From the NCBI GenBank assembly GCA_039881145.1, contig JAYKKI010000038.1, positions 5,878,501 through 5,942,500 of the forward strand: a DNA stretch of 64,000 nucleotides. The letters are read 5' to 3'. The notes below the pieces were generated by a model that was not told the origin of the DNA, made no database searches, and was given only the letters and a program-made list of their open reading frames with translations. Positions within the stretch are counted from its first letter, which is position 1, and every line of letters starts with the position of its first letter. This document shows, piece by piece, positions 13,301-25,559 of the stretch. The position numbers and the translations under genes were made by a program. This DNA comes from Druceiella hillmani (taxonomy: Eukaryota > Arthropoda > Insecta > Lepidoptera > Hepialidae).

Positions 13301-15600
13301 AGTTAATGTATTTAAATGATAATATATTTAAATGATATATAATGTATTTAAATGATAAATTAGTATTCAAATCATCCTCAAGTCTAGTTATGAAGCCATT
13401 TAAACGTTGAATGTAGACCAAAATATCACCATCCTGGACATTATTGCTGCTGATATCAAAACTTGTAAAAACCAGCAGGCTACAAAGCAGATATTTTAAT
13501 AATTTTATTAAATATCAAATAATTTAAGTATATCTCTGTGGTAGACTCAGTTCATGTTAGAGGTCATTTACGAAATGTCTTAATGTTGATGATTTGTCTA
13601 AACGGACCCCACCCATATTTTTCTTTGACGTGGACCCTCAGCAAGTCGAAATCGATCCCTGTGGTTCCATATAGTTTACTTTGGGAATCATTGGTTTAAA
13701 GTTAACGTTTAGAAAAAGAATACACTAATAAAGAATTGATAACTCCTTACTTAGTAAAGCTCATTATATCCTAGTTAATACGATAGGAGATACTATCATT
13801 AAATTTAGAAGTCCATACTTTCATTACAGGTTTTCAATTAACTATATTTTTAATCGAGTGTTGAACCTTTCGGTTGAAGATAATCTAAGAAAAAATTGGA
13901 CAGAAATTATTAAAGATTTGACGTAATATTCCTAATTTGTAACTTTACCAACCAGAAGATAGAAAAGTAGGCTGTGAAGGATTGGACATTGTTAATCAAA
14001 ACTTCAACTAAAATAGGCATTGAGCATTTTAAAGGGTACGATTCTACGTCATTATGAAGTGGGTCGTCATACTATCAAAAACTATCTGAAACTATCAGCT
14101 ATGTTACAAAACTCTTCTTTGCTCGTACAATTAGCAGAACATTTCACCGATGTAGTAATCCATCGGATCGTTTTAATCCTTGGAATGTTTTCTTCGTGAG
14201 AAATAATTTTGGTACCATAGATAGGACTGTTAAAATAGGATTCAAGTAGTTCCTTGAATATAGAAATAGAGATATTTGTGCGCTCGGCTTTATAGTTTCA
14301 ATTTACTCGCAGGCTATTAGAGTGTGAAATTTCCCTGGTGGAAGTATATTATAAACTTAAATTAAATTATAATAAATATTTCATAAATACATAAATTTAA
14401 AATGCGTACAAAGTTACGAATTAAAATCTTTTAAAACATTACGGAATGTGGGTGATTATTTTTATTCGCATAAATTTTTGTGTATCATTGAACACAGAGC
14501 ATTGTAATCGAACAGGTCTTTCGAAAATATTGGAGGTATGTCATGAACATCTTTTCTATAAAGGGATTCTTTTAAGAAATGTTAAGTTTTAACGTGTTAA
14601 TTTTTGTTATAGTTAAATGTCCCTACGTTCTACCAGCTAACTGCTATTTTTTGAATACCTAAAAGTATAAGTGAAAAATAATATTATATATAGTGAAATT
14701 AAAAAGAAGATTATTACAATAGCTCTACTAGTTTACGAGTAATAGTCGACCAACTAGTATGACAAATAGACGGGTCTGTAAACAGTTCGCAGAAACTCCA
14801 TACAAATTACTTAAATCGACTGCAAAAATAACTTTTATATAAATGACTTAAATCGACTGCAAAAATTAATTTTTAAAGCGCTGAGTACCGTCGATGACCT
14901 TGGAGAATCTGATTTTCAAGCTTCGCCCTTTATTCTTTCCGATAAAGTGGTGCCACGGAAAACGCCCGGCATAATTTTGTACTAAATAAACCACATGAAT
15001 TCAATAATACGCTTGCAGCATCGACTATCATTTACATCCCATCCTTGTAAAATATTTATTCCGTTTTTGAAGGTAACTAAAGGCGTATTTACATCTTAGA
15101 CGAAAAACGTCTACTTTTGCAAAGTTTATTATAAACTCTGGGAATATTTACTATAATTATTTTGATAGAAAAAATTGATCAAACCTTCGTTTATAATTCA
15201 GAAAAATTACTTTTTTTGGTTTTATATTTTTGTATAATTGACATATTTTATTTAACATCACTCTGTATCACATTTTCTTTCACGATTTTCAAATTATAAT
15301 TACATTATCAATTATTTCTTTTCACACACTTGTTCTGAATTTGACTAGATGGTAATTGTTTCTAATTTCATGGGGTTTAGTGTAAGCCCAAAAGTGATTA
15401 CTATTCGTCGGCGCGGGGGAAAATTTGTTTGGAATTACTAATTTATCATCTCCATGCTTTTTTTTTCTCGTTTCTATGGGACAGTTGAAAAAGGTTGTAA
15501 AAGTCCATATTTTTGAAATTTTTTTCATAATATGATTTAGTTGCAGATTCTTAATCGCTCCTTAAAATTTGTTCACTAACCAAAATATTACCTTGCATAT
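10301..15600. other. Intergenic AT-rich sequence, no gene recognised
   Basis: Contains a GAAGGC-like purine-rich minisatellite (11083-11172), a doubled 20-mer near 12985-13020, short ATTTAAATGATA repeats near 13315-13365 and repeat-like debris near 13545-13660. None of the short open frames here has recognisable protein features. Confidence 0.55.
11083..11172 (+). repeat. Purine-rich (GCGAAG/GGGAAA)n minisatellite
   Basis: About 90 bases are almost purely purine plus C on the + strand. They consist of degenerate hexamers running from GCGAAG to GGGAAA. The open frame across it translates to a low-complexity charged repeat and is not a gene. Confidence 0.85.
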
Positions 15601-15601
15601 A

Positions 15602-15606
<5 letters not shown>

Positions 15607-15695
<89 letters not shown>

Positions 15696-15708
15696 TGTGT
15701 AAATATAG
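15607..15708. repeat. (TA)n-(TG)n microsatellite
   Basis: About 45 bases of TA dinucleotides pass directly into about 50 bases of TG dinucleotides. Confidence 0.95.
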
Positions 15709-16229
15709 ATACACATCTGATTAATAATCAATTATGATTAGTTAACAATTAAGTACCCGAATATAAAGTGGATTTAATTGTTAATAATTATTTCTATTTA
15801 TTTTATAACTCCCGTGAAATTGATATTTCGTAAATGATTTCAGTGCGGTCAGGAAAAATGGAAAATTGGTTAATGCTAGAATTTTAAAGTTACTCTGCCA
15901 TAATCGTTATATTAATAATCAAATTGAATAATTTGTCAGTCTTATTATAAATATAAGTTTCGACTTTATTCCATTTATTGGACTATTTAATGCATTCCAC
16001 TTATTCGTCCTAGTAAACTCTTAAGAATTATTGGGATAATTTCGTCTTTCGTTTCATTTTTTTTTATTGTAAATAATAACTTTTATCCTCAGCGTTCGCC
16101 CAAGAGATTATAGTTAAAAACTTGTAGGGACAAATTAAAACATGCAGCGTCACCTAGAATGTTAAATGCTAAGCCTATACTTTCGTGACTTTATAATACA
16201 AATGACAATGAAAACAAATATATTTCCTC

Positions 16230-17760
16230 TAAATTAGGATTTAAAATGTATGATCCTTTCGCTACCTTACAATGCGTTTCTAGACTCGCGTCTATCCGTG
16301 ACTTCGTCGCGATGTTGCTTATTTATTCCCATTGTGTCCTTTTCTGTTTCGAATAGGAATTTTTCTAAAGAAATGAGATTTCCTGGAATAAAAAATAGCC
16401 TATATTTTTTCTCATCCTACCAACTATATTTTTGTAAAAATCACAGTGAAATGTTGCTGAAGAACAAACAAACACATTTACGCATTTAAAATAATAGGAT
16501 TATAATACCAGTTAGGATAAGATTTCCCAAAGCAAGAAGTATTCTATTTTATTTCCCGACTCGAATATCTATCTGTGGGAAAAATCACGTTAATCCGTTT
16601 TCTGTTGGGACGTCAAAGAAGGACAAACAGACACACTTACGCGTTTTTAATATTAGTTGGCATGGTAATATTATTTAGAATGATATTTACTGGGTAAGAA
16701 AGTAGCCTATGTCGTTTCCCGATCAGCTAATTATCTCAGTGCAGAAAGTCACGTCGATCTGTTGCTCCCTTAGACGCCGAAGTAGAACAAACAAACACAC
16801 TTTCGTATTTTTAATATTAATCGGGATTGTAATATTAGTTAGGATCACATTTACCGGGTTAGAAAGTAGCCTATATCATCTGCCAGCCCGCCAACTACCA
16901 GTATGGAAAGATCAGATCGATTTGTTGGTTCGTTATGACGTGAAAAAGGACAACAAACAGACTTTTGAATGTTTAACATTAGTTGGGTTCGTTAATTAGT
17001 TTAGATGATATTTCCGGATTAAAAAGTAGCCTATATAATTTTCTGACAGTCCCACCATCAAAAAAAAACTCCAATTTTTTACTCTCTTGGGAAGTGAAAG
17101 AAGCACAAACAAATACACTTTCGAATTTTTAATATTAGTTGGGATTGTTATATTAGTTAAGATGGTATTTACCGAATAAGAAAGTAGCCTATTTCGTTTT
17201 CCTATCTGACTACCATCTCTGTACAAAAAATTGCTCCAGTTCGTTACTCCTTTGCGACGTAAAGGAAGTACAAGCAAACACATTTCGGAATTGTTAATAT
17301 TAGTTGGGACAGTTATATTAGTTAGAATGGGATTTCTCGATTCGATTTTGGGATTTCAGATTGGAAATTAGTCTATATTATTTTCTGACCCGCTAACTAT
17401 CTCTATACAGAAAATCACGTCGATATGTTGTTACATTGCGACGTGAAAGAAGGACAAACAAACCCACTTTGGAATTTTCAACGTTAGTTAGGATGTTATA
17501 TCAGTAAGGATTGTTTGGAATGTGTTAGCATTGTTTGGGTTCTCGGTTGAAAAGTAGTCTACGTTGTTTCCTGGCCTACCAACTCTTCTGTGCAGAAAAG
17601 CACGTCGATTCTTACTTTACTATGGCATAAAAGGAGGACAAACAAATAAACGTTTGCATTTATGATATTAATTAGGATAATAATATTAGTTGGGATGAGA
17701 TTTCACGGGACGAAATGTAGCCTATATCATTTCCCAGTCCGCCAACTACCTTTGTGTTAA
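16230..17760 (+). repeat. Tandem array of about nine ~165-bp units
   Basis: Each unit contains a variant of the block aaagtagcctatat. It is followed about 55 bases later by a cacgtcgatctgttg-like block, then gacgtgaaagaaggacaaac, and ends in tttttaatattagttggga. The GTAGCCTAT-type block falls near 16396, 16545, 16702, 16865, 17022, 17183, 17364, 17547 and 17714, giving spacings of 149-183 bases. The unit resembles the 3' tail found on short non-LTR (RTE-like) retroelement copies in Lepidoptera. Here the tail itself is multiplied. Open frames across it are by-products of the repeats. Confidence 0.85.
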
Positions 17761-18931
17761 GATTATAAGTACAAACACGATTTGATATGAAAAAACCCCA
17801 AAACGTCCAAAAATTGAATAAGCAGAAAGGGTCGCGCAACAAAAAGTTGAAATAAGAATTGACATATAAAAAACCCCAACCAATATATCCGAAAATTAAT
17901 AAGCAAAAAGTTTATAAATACAAACACGAATTGATATAAAAAAGACAAACTAAAACCATTCAAATGTGAGTAAAAAACTTGAATTACGTGAAAGATAAAG
18001 GTTAAAATATATTCCCGGTCAAACAAATGTATGGAATTGTTCAAATCGATTCTTTCATAATAATCAATCGCGAGTTACAATATGTATTTTCAAATATGTC
18101 GTTTCTAATGCATATTATTTCATGTCATGTCAAAAAATTGTCAAAATATAATTGGTTCAGCACCAATGATTGACTTTACCTATAATATTGAAAGACAGAT
18201 CCAAACCCATGATTAAAATTAATTTAATTATACCGCTTTTTATTTTCACTGATTTTTGAGCTAATGGGAAAAAAACGACCCAGATCTACTTAGTATCGCG
18301 CCTCAGCGGACATTGTCGGTTTGCATGCGATTAAAAGAGAACCAATGGACAGTGCCAAAACGCGTCTGTGCATTCGAGAGAAATAACACGTTTTATTATT
18401 TTTACTAAAATCCTATTTACTTAGTAAAAAACAACCAATATTTTAAGTAAAACGTGAATAGTAAGTCTTTTTAATTCTATTAATAAATACCTAATATTAG
18501 ATCAACAGTTTGGAAGAAATGTAAATGAAAAATGCGTCTAAAACTAAATTAATTTGCTTCTGAACTTACTAGTCGTTTGATCTTACTATGGTTTCGATAA
18601 CAGTGATATTATGTAATTGTATTCTTATACGGAAAGATTAAATACTTTTAGATAAATTACCATTCAACTTTCTATCACTCATACTTTCGTACTTTTTATG
18701 GAGATACTTCACCAGCATCTTAGGAATAAATCACTTTGAATGCTTTTACCTAATTGCTAGTAATGTTCCATGAAATAGATAAATTATAAACAGGAAAATT
18801 TCATCAGCAGTGTTAACTGATCTTTCTGTGAATAATAATGATCGCCGTATGTGTGAAAAAAGTTATGAAATATTGTTGCGATGAATATTATTATTTTTTT
18901 TATAACCGATGAGCGACATCCTTAATTCAAG

Positions 18932-19075
18932 CATAGAGCGGATTAAGTTAAGTTGAAATGAGGTGCACTCATTTAAACTTAACTTAATCCACTCTATGAT
19001 GCTCATCCCGTCTTGAACATCAAGGTTTTCGCACTTCGATCGATGAAAACTTTGTTTTTTTTTTTGATGTTCAAG
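18932..19075. repeat. Two adjacent foldbacks
   Basis: Stem 1 pairs 18932-18961 with 18969-18998 (30 nt, two mismatches, 7-nt loop). Stem 2 pairs 19012-19023 with 19064-19075 (12 nt, perfect), with weaker inner pairing. They are likely one degenerate foldback MITE; no target duplication was identified. Confidence 0.7.
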
Positions 19076-19698
19076 AAGTCATTTCGGAAAATTAGCTAAT
19101 TACTATTAGAAAATATTTGATGACGTTTGAAATCAAATTCTCTTTTATTATACAACAAAGCTTCCTCAATACTATGTCCTGATTTTAAAATATAAACAAA
19201 GTGAATCTACAATTCGTTCAAAAAGCATACTTAAATAAGATTCTCTTTGTTTGTTCCAAGAACGTTTGTCTTTGCACTGGTATTTTAACTATGGAAACAT
19301 TATGAGGGCCCTGTAGAAATGTGTAGATTTGTGTATTTTTCAGTTTTTAACAGGGAAAAATATCTAAAATAAAACGACCTTTGACGCTGTTTGAGAACAG
19401 GTTCAACTCCAAAGAATTTTACATTTTGACCGTCTCTTCTGAGATCGAGAATTTTCCTGACGGTTAGAGCGATAGAAAGTCATTGGTAAATTCTGAAATT
19501 GCCTGCACACAATAAATAAATTGTTATTATAAAATTGTATAAAGAAAATTTTGTATATTTGGAAATATTATTTTAATATTAGGAAATATCTCTATTCATA
19601 GAAATTCTATTCATGGAATACTTGATATTCACAGAACAGTGTTATCAACAGGTCGGTAAAATGTTAGTTTGCAAAATATTTTAAAATAATGTTCTAAA

Positions 19699-20259
19699 AT
19701 TTTGAATTGGACGAGTACGTACAATTTGTGCTTTAAATTATATTTACAATGTAGCCTGGATTCTAGTCCTATACATAGATAAATATTTGCAAATAGTAAT
19801 TGAAGAAGGATAATTGATAGAACTCCAATGTAATCGATACAATATACTGCGTCCAGGTTGTCTCAATGTTACTGGGACAATATACACGCATCTGTAAAAC
19901 TACTGACTAAATTTGGGTGAATTTACATAACAACTCTATTAATTCGAGCTAGAGAAAATAGATTTTTTTTAATTCAAGGGTTTAATTATGTAATGGAAAA
20001 ATTTATTCAATTATAACCTACATTAAAAGATAAAAAAAAGAATATGTTTATAGGTACATTTGTTTACAATAATATGTTTATAGGTGGTTACCCCAATGGG
20101 TTAACTCAAATTAAATTTTTCAATAATCAATATTGTTCAATATTTGTAATGTAACTTTGGTAGGTTTAGGATCAGCTTCTGTTTTGAATTGGACGAGTAT
20201 GTACATACGTACATACGAGTATGTGCTTTAAATTATATTTACAGTGTAGCTTGTATTCA
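19699..20259 (+). repeat. Pair of ~70-bp direct repeats
   Basis: The words ttttgaattggacgagta and gtgctttaaattatatttac, followed by tgtagc and a ttc, occur near 19699-19765 and again near 20181-20259. The second copy has a short gtacatac expansion in the middle. Confidence 0.7.
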
Positions 20260-20673
20260 CATGCCAATGATATAGATAGATTTGACAGTTTCCTAAAGCC
20301 TAAATAAATAGGTATGTATATTAACGGACCACTTCTTAAATAGTTTGTGTGGTGCAGATATGGGGAAAATGCATTTTAATAATGTCTTATTTATATAAGC
20401 AGCATAAAATATATTTACATTACTAATAAATTTATTAATATTGCATGTAGTTAATGGGTATGTTATATTCTGACTGATTCTAAACTAATCGGAGAGTCTA
20501 AATTTGCCTGATGAATATTTGTAGCAGTAAACGACAATGAAAAATTATTTACAGAAATTTTTAATAATAAAAAAAATGTAAAAAACTTTTTGCACGGAAT
20601 TTTTTTTTGACAAAAATGGCTAGTGAACCGAGAAACTAATTCTTTCATCCGGACTTGTTAATAGCGATACTCG

Positions 20674-20679
20674 TTTATT
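20674..20679 (-). terminator. PRDM13 polyadenylation signal candidate
   Basis: AATAAA on the minus strand, only about 20 bases past the stop. A longer 3' UTR using more distal signals is possible. Confidence 0.4.
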
Positions 20680-20697
20680 ATGATCTGCGGTATTCCT

Positions 20698-21539
20698 TTA
20701 ATCACTTATGTCGACATCTGCGTCGCCCGAGTCTGAACAGTGTCTCGATCTAATATGCCTCTCCAAATCTCGTTTCCTGACAAGCAACTTGCCGCACGAG
20801 TCGCAACTGTAGGGCGTGTCGCTCTGCGCGTGGAGGCGCACGTGCTTGTTGAGATTGCTCGGATCTCCGAATGGTCGCGAGCAGTACTTGCACTGCAAAG
20901 GCTTGTAGCCTGTGTGTGTACGAATATGAATTTTTAATCCATATTTTCTTGAGTATACCTTCCCGCAGTATATGCAGAGGTGGCCTTCTTTGGATTTGCC
21001 CCAACTGGTGGCGAATGCTTCCACTTCTAGTGCGTTAGTTACTCTTATTCCGTCGAGTGATTTGGTAAGTGACGACATGGCGCTCGTTTTCGTTTGCGAT
21101 ATTTTAATTTTGTTTGAGGGCAAGTCATACATGCCTAATGAAGGACAGTTTATTATCTTAGGTAATTGCGAATCGCTTAACAGTGGATAGTTCACAAATC
21201 TGGTATTGTTATTAAACTGTATTAAACAATTGTCGGGTTGTATGCTGCGATTCATGTATGGTCTGAATGCGGAGTAAGGTGGTTCTGATAAACATCTCGA
21301 TGATTTGTAGATGTTATTACCACCTATGAAATCATTTTCGTGGCTCTTTGGTCTGACAGGGGATGACAGTCTCGAAGTTGTCAAGTTTAAGGCCGAAGTT
21401 GGATTTGTATGTGCTCTTAGGAATTTTTTCCAGAATTTAGGAATCGAAAATTTTTCACAAGAAAGAAATAAATGTAATTTTAGTGGATTCGGTTGCTCGT
21501 ATTGGGTTCCACATTCATGACACTGGTAGTTTTTGCGCC
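20698..21539 (-). CDS. PRDM13: PRDM13 coding exon 3 (zinc fingers)
   Basis: Acceptor cttctag, opening GRKNYQCHECG across the junction. It contains all four fingers and the acidic C-terminus, with the stop at 20698-20700. Confidence 0.95.
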
Positions 21540-22849
21540 CTAGAAGAAAAAATAAAATGAGACTATAATTAACGATCTTATTAAAATTATTTTAAAAATT
21601 ATGGAGGAGGTGTCGTGGTCGGCTCAAAGGAGCCACAATTGATGGCAAAATGGGAGAACATTCCTATTAAAATACAACACGCATTTAACGAAACTATAAC
21701 TGATAACCCTCCCCTCTGCGCTGGTTTGCGATTAAATTGAAAAAAATATCACCATTTTCAGACGGGAGCAGTAGTGAAATAGTCACATGTTAAATTTCTG
21801 TGTCGAATGATTCATCTTGCACTGAAGAAAAACTAAGAGGCTTAATATTTTCGTGGGAAATGTGGCATTAGCCAAAATTAGATGAGAATAAACTAGTAAC
21901 TACGGTTGATCTGAGAATAAGTAATGAATATACCTTTTATATTTCCAGGTGTCAAAAACGGCATATTGAGTGTAACTAGTACGTCGTCACCAAACCACAT
22001 TACTAGTTCATCCCCCACCGCAACATCCTTCACAAGCCGTATTCTCCAACATAACATTTCTTTGGTACTGTCGGTATATATTTCCATGTTGGCGCTGTGC
22101 ACATCCCCTGCCAACCTGGCGCCAATCAAAACGCTGGGATCGATTAAATTGCCTATTTTGTCTTGAACGACTAAAGTGCTGTTGATATCCATATCCACAA
22201 ATATCTGAAATTATTTTGTTGGGATTTAATAAAAAAACGTTATTTTCTTGTTTTAAAACAATGCTTGCACGTGTTTGAGGTTAGTAAGATAAAATTAGCT
22301 TAAAGTTTTGAAACTTAAATGCCGTTGTCAACATTTTAAATATAAATTAAAATATAATTATATTATTACGTTATGAATTGAGTAGGTTTATAGCATTTTA
22401 ATGTTAAGAGGTCGCAATAACAGGATTATGGGCATTAAGCAATAACTTAATAAATATTTAGTATAAACAAAACTGAAAGACTATAAAGTTGAGTAGCTAA
22501 AATTTTACATAAACATAAATGACTGTTAGATTCACATACGAATCGTTATGGTAGAACATGGTTGGATCTGATTGGGAATTTGTTGAAATATCAATGTTAG
22601 AAGCATTGGTTAATAAAATGTAATATACGGGACAGGATTCGCGACACCACTTCAACAGGAGGTGGCGACTAAAGGATTTTATAGATAAAATAAACATAAA
22701 ACAATCATTAAAAAATTCGATTTGGTTACTATGTAAACTTCTCTCACCTCAGCGCCTTCAGTTTCATTTTCAAATTTCATGTCAGCGGGAAAAATGGGAC
22801 AGGAAATGCGACCCCGCGGAATATTGTTTCGAGCAAAAAATGGAGCCAT
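20698..22849 (-). CDS. PRDM13: PR domain zinc finger protein 13, complete coding region
   Basis: Nuclear zinc-finger regulator. In vertebrates PRDM13 acts downstream of Ptf1a in choosing inhibitory or excitatory neuron fate. Three exons (22849-22748, 22204-21934, 21539-20698) join in frame to 404 residues. The start is the ATG at 22849, opening MAPFFARNNIPRGRISC. The PR/SET-type domain is about residues 40-115 (MLCWRIRLVKDVAVGDELVM). A first C2HC finger (CHEC...HLFLSC) is at about 131-152. Three C2H2 fingers lie at about 313-335, 341-363 and 370-393, spaced by canonical linkers such as HTGYKPL. The blocks RKYGLKIHIRTHTGYKPL and FGDPSNLNKH are hallmarks of PRDM13. The tail is acidic (DSGDADVDISD). 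It is far shorter than the human protein because the linker between finger 1 and fingers 2-4 is short. Confidence 0.95.
21934..22204 (-). CDS. PRDM13: PRDM13 coding exon 2 (PR/SET domain)
   Basis: Acceptor atttcag, opening IFVDMDINST. It carries the whole PR-like domain and ends after ATA AAA G at donor gtatat (phase 1). Confidence 0.93.
22748..22849 (-). CDS. PRDM13: PRDM13 coding exon 1
   Basis: 34 codons from ATG, ending GAG before donor gtgaga. Phase 0 matches the next exon. A further 5' non-coding exon cannot be excluded. Confidence 0.88.
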
Positions 22850-23089
22850 TGAATTTATAGATGTAATCGATTACTGTTTGATGATTTTGTGTTGTATTTT
22901 AACACTCTTCAGAGTAGGCGCTGTAACGTTGACCGCACAGAATCTGTTCAGCGGCAGGTTAGGAGTACGACTGAATTACAAAGTCGGGAGGGGGTTCTTA
23001 TTTATAGGGGCGGACTGGATAGTTATAATACATTATTATTTTATTTATGTACCACTAAAATAAACCGACCTCCCTCGCGAATTCACTTG

Positions 23090-23400
23090 CCATCCAATAT
23101 CGTTTTACAAAATGATTAGAGCATTGTTATTGAAATCTGCACGAGAGGAGGGGCGCGCTGTCAAAAGGCGTGAAGGCAAAGCCAGTACTTGTATTTGTTC
23201 GATGTCCTGCGGCGCATCATCTGCTAAATGTCCCACAATATAACTATTAAAAGGGATATACAATTGCATTTATAGGACAGGGGTCGAGGCAAAACGCAAC
23301 TAATTGCTTTCTGCTGCCCGTAATTAACTTGATTTCCTCGCAGCGTTTAGATTAACTCAGTGATCGCTGTAAAGTAATTGAAATTTGTTTAGTTGAAATA
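23090..23400 (-). promoter_or_regulatory. Putative PRDM13 promoter-proximal regulatory segment
   Basis: Lies 240-550 bases upstream of the PRDM13 ATG and is richer in GC than its surroundings. It contains aaaatgattagagcattgt (shared with the island at 37.5 kb), a CATCTG E-box, and homeodomain-like words (gactaattgc-like, gtaattaact). Regulatory function is inferred from position and composition only. Confidence 0.4.
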
Positions 23401-23914
23401 AGGCAGTCGACATTCCAAGTTATTCTGCTTTTTAAATATTACATATTTACAAGCAGTTATTTTGGTTCAAGTCGTCGCTTTGTCGTTTTTATCTTTTTCT
23501 AGAGAATTGGGTTTATAAATTTAATAGAAAACCTTACAATAACGTATAGTTAACATCACTAGTGTAGAATCCAATTTCGTTCCTACATTTTTTTTAAATA
23601 ATCACTTTCATATTATCTTTACCCTTAATTTTACTCAAATTGGCACTATTAAAGAGGATTTAACGTGTGATAATTTTATTCCCTGATATATTTTAGCGCT
23701 AGATAACAATTAATTCAAGTTTTCCAATTAGCTTCACAACCATTTCCAATTTGCCCTAAATTGGCGAAGTTATAAATGAAAGTTACCACAAAGTATTTTA
23801 TTTTTTAAAATTTTGGAAAAACACAAACTTTTTTAGGTTTCCATTTTCATTATTTAATTTCTCATTTTTTTAAATGCCATAATTTGGATGAAATTAGTAA
23901 TCCAATTCACAAGT

Positions 23915-24440
23915 AGAAACCGGTCAAGTGCGTGTCTGGCTCGCCCATTGAAGGTTTCCTGCCCCGTTTGAAGTTTAAATTACTTTATCATAAATCATCA
24001 ATAATGTGAACTTCCTTGTACTATAAATATTTAATAACCACTAATAATATTAAGTAGAAGGGGACGTACGTACTACAGTGAATATCTCAAAAATTCTGGA
24101 GTCATCATTATAGTTTGTTGCAAATTTTACATATTCTTCTAAAAATTCTGCTTTTTTTACAATTTTTATTGTCCATTTTTCAGCATTAATCTTAAAAGAA
24201 ATTACGTAAAATTGTGAAAAAATATTTTTGAAATCTTTATATTTAGAATTTCAACAAAAATTAATTGACTCCCCTTGAAAAATTTCAAGTTTCTACAAGC
24301 GAAAAACGATTTTGACGGGCGAAGAGACGGACAGGTGAGCGATCTTATAAGGATTCCCTTCTTCGTTTTCAGGTATAGAACCTTATAAAAATAGATAATA
24401 CATAAGCCACCACAACATTGCAGAAACTTTGTACAGTGTA
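23915..24440 (+). mobile_element. Degenerate interspersed element of the CCGGTCAAGTGCG type
   Basis: Starts accggtcaagtgcgtgtctgg and gctcgcccattgaaggtttcc. It continues with an AT-rich body, then the words gacgggcgaagagacggacagg and a ...aggtatagaacctta ending. This layout (CCGGxCAAGTGCGAGTC start, a GACGGACGGACAG block, GGTACGGAACCCTA end) is a widespread insect repeat. Its class is uncertain to me. A related reverse-strand piece is at 54108-54250 and a start fragment at 45998-46034. Confidence 0.65.
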
Positions 24441-24744
24441 ATTTTAGAGGGCTTTTCATAACGCAAAACCTCTTAACTGCGTATCGAATCCGTCAAATTG
24501 AAAGTCTACTTCAAATAATGTTATTTCTTCTCCTCCTCTGCCAGCTATTTTTGAACTAGTATAAGCATGTTTAAATAGTAGATATTTTAATCTTTCAGCA
24601 GACACCTTTTATTTCATATTGCTTTTTCTTTTTGACAGAGTGGTACCTAAATTGCACATGATTGCAACGAAAGTCACGTCAATATATACTTAGCATTATT
24701 TGTTTTTCACTTATGGAGCTAAAATATTAAAATTAGGACCGACG

Positions 24745-24905
24745 GTTTTGCACCAGTGCGTCGCATATTGCGATTCTACACGCACCTTGAGTGCGACACG
24801 TGCGCGCGCGACACTTGCCGCGGCAGAGCGTCCCCTCTGCCGATGCGGTCGCAGCCGGCACACCCAGACCACTGCTTAGAGCGCACTATTTCCTGCGCAC
24901 AATAT
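24745..24905. promoter_or_regulatory. GC-rich island upstream of PRDM13
   Basis: About 160 bases of markedly GC- and CpG-rich sequence in an AT-rich region, with words such as gcgcgcgcgacacttgccg. An open frame passes through it but shows no protein-like features. It may be a regulatory element; this is inferred only. Confidence 0.35.
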
Positions 24906-25559
24906 TATAAAACCTCAACACATTTACACGACATTGATTCTAATCTTAAAGGGCTAATTCATTGATTGGCGAAAGTTTCAATTGAAATTTTATATTTATA
25001 AAAAATTCATTGACCGGATCGTAGATGTTTGAAAAATGTTTTTTACGATTCCGATTTAAAAAGAAAAAATTTACCTTTGTTAAGATTATTCACGTTCCGA
25101 TCTGCCTTTTACAGACGTTTTTCTCGAAACGTTCCACGTAGAAACTGTAGATTATTTTTTCATCTATAAGGCCCAACGTATATATATGAGTATTGTGTCT
25201 GCATATGTTGTATATACTTATATATATTCCTACTATTTTCAATCGATTAATCTGACATTTTTCACACTTACCCCTACTCTCCCTACTGTTGCGAGTGGAC
25301 AATAAACCTCCAGTGGGAGAAGATCTCCCCCCTACCCTCTGTTTGGATAAAAGTTTATGAAAAACCAGGCAACGCCAGGTACATACGAGTAGTATGAAAT
25401 ATGTGAAAGATTCACCAGTCAAAAATATTAAAAAAGGACAAATAAAGCACTTGATTTTTTTTTAATCTCGAGTTTCGTTCATGTGGAGAATCAATTGCAA
25501 GAATTGAAAAACAATTTTGTTTTAGAATCTAAATGTATAAAATGAAATGACCCGATTGA

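Larger units (their letters stand above)
17761..20673. other. Intergenic sequence between tandem array and PRDM13
   Basis: No gene is recognised. It includes a duplicated A-rich segment (the word aacacgatttgatataaaaaa and variants, 17770-17950), a GC-richer patch at 18280-18400, the double foldback at 18932-19075 and a ~75-bp dispersed duplication (19699-19765 and 20181-20259). Confidence 0.55.

Noticed and set aside
20740..21190. Plus-strand open frames opposite the PRDM13 zinc fingers
   Set aside because: Shadow frames of the real minus-strand exon; they lack any family features and the minus frame matches PRDM13 throughout.
22497..22697. 66-codon minus-strand frame within PRDM13 intron 1
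   Set aside because: Exon 1 and exon 2 join in phase without it, and the translation has no PRDM similarity.
24756..24965. 69-codon open frame through the GC-rich island
   Set aside because: Open because GC-rich DNA has few stops; the translation is Cys/Arg/His-rich without a recognisable finger spacing.
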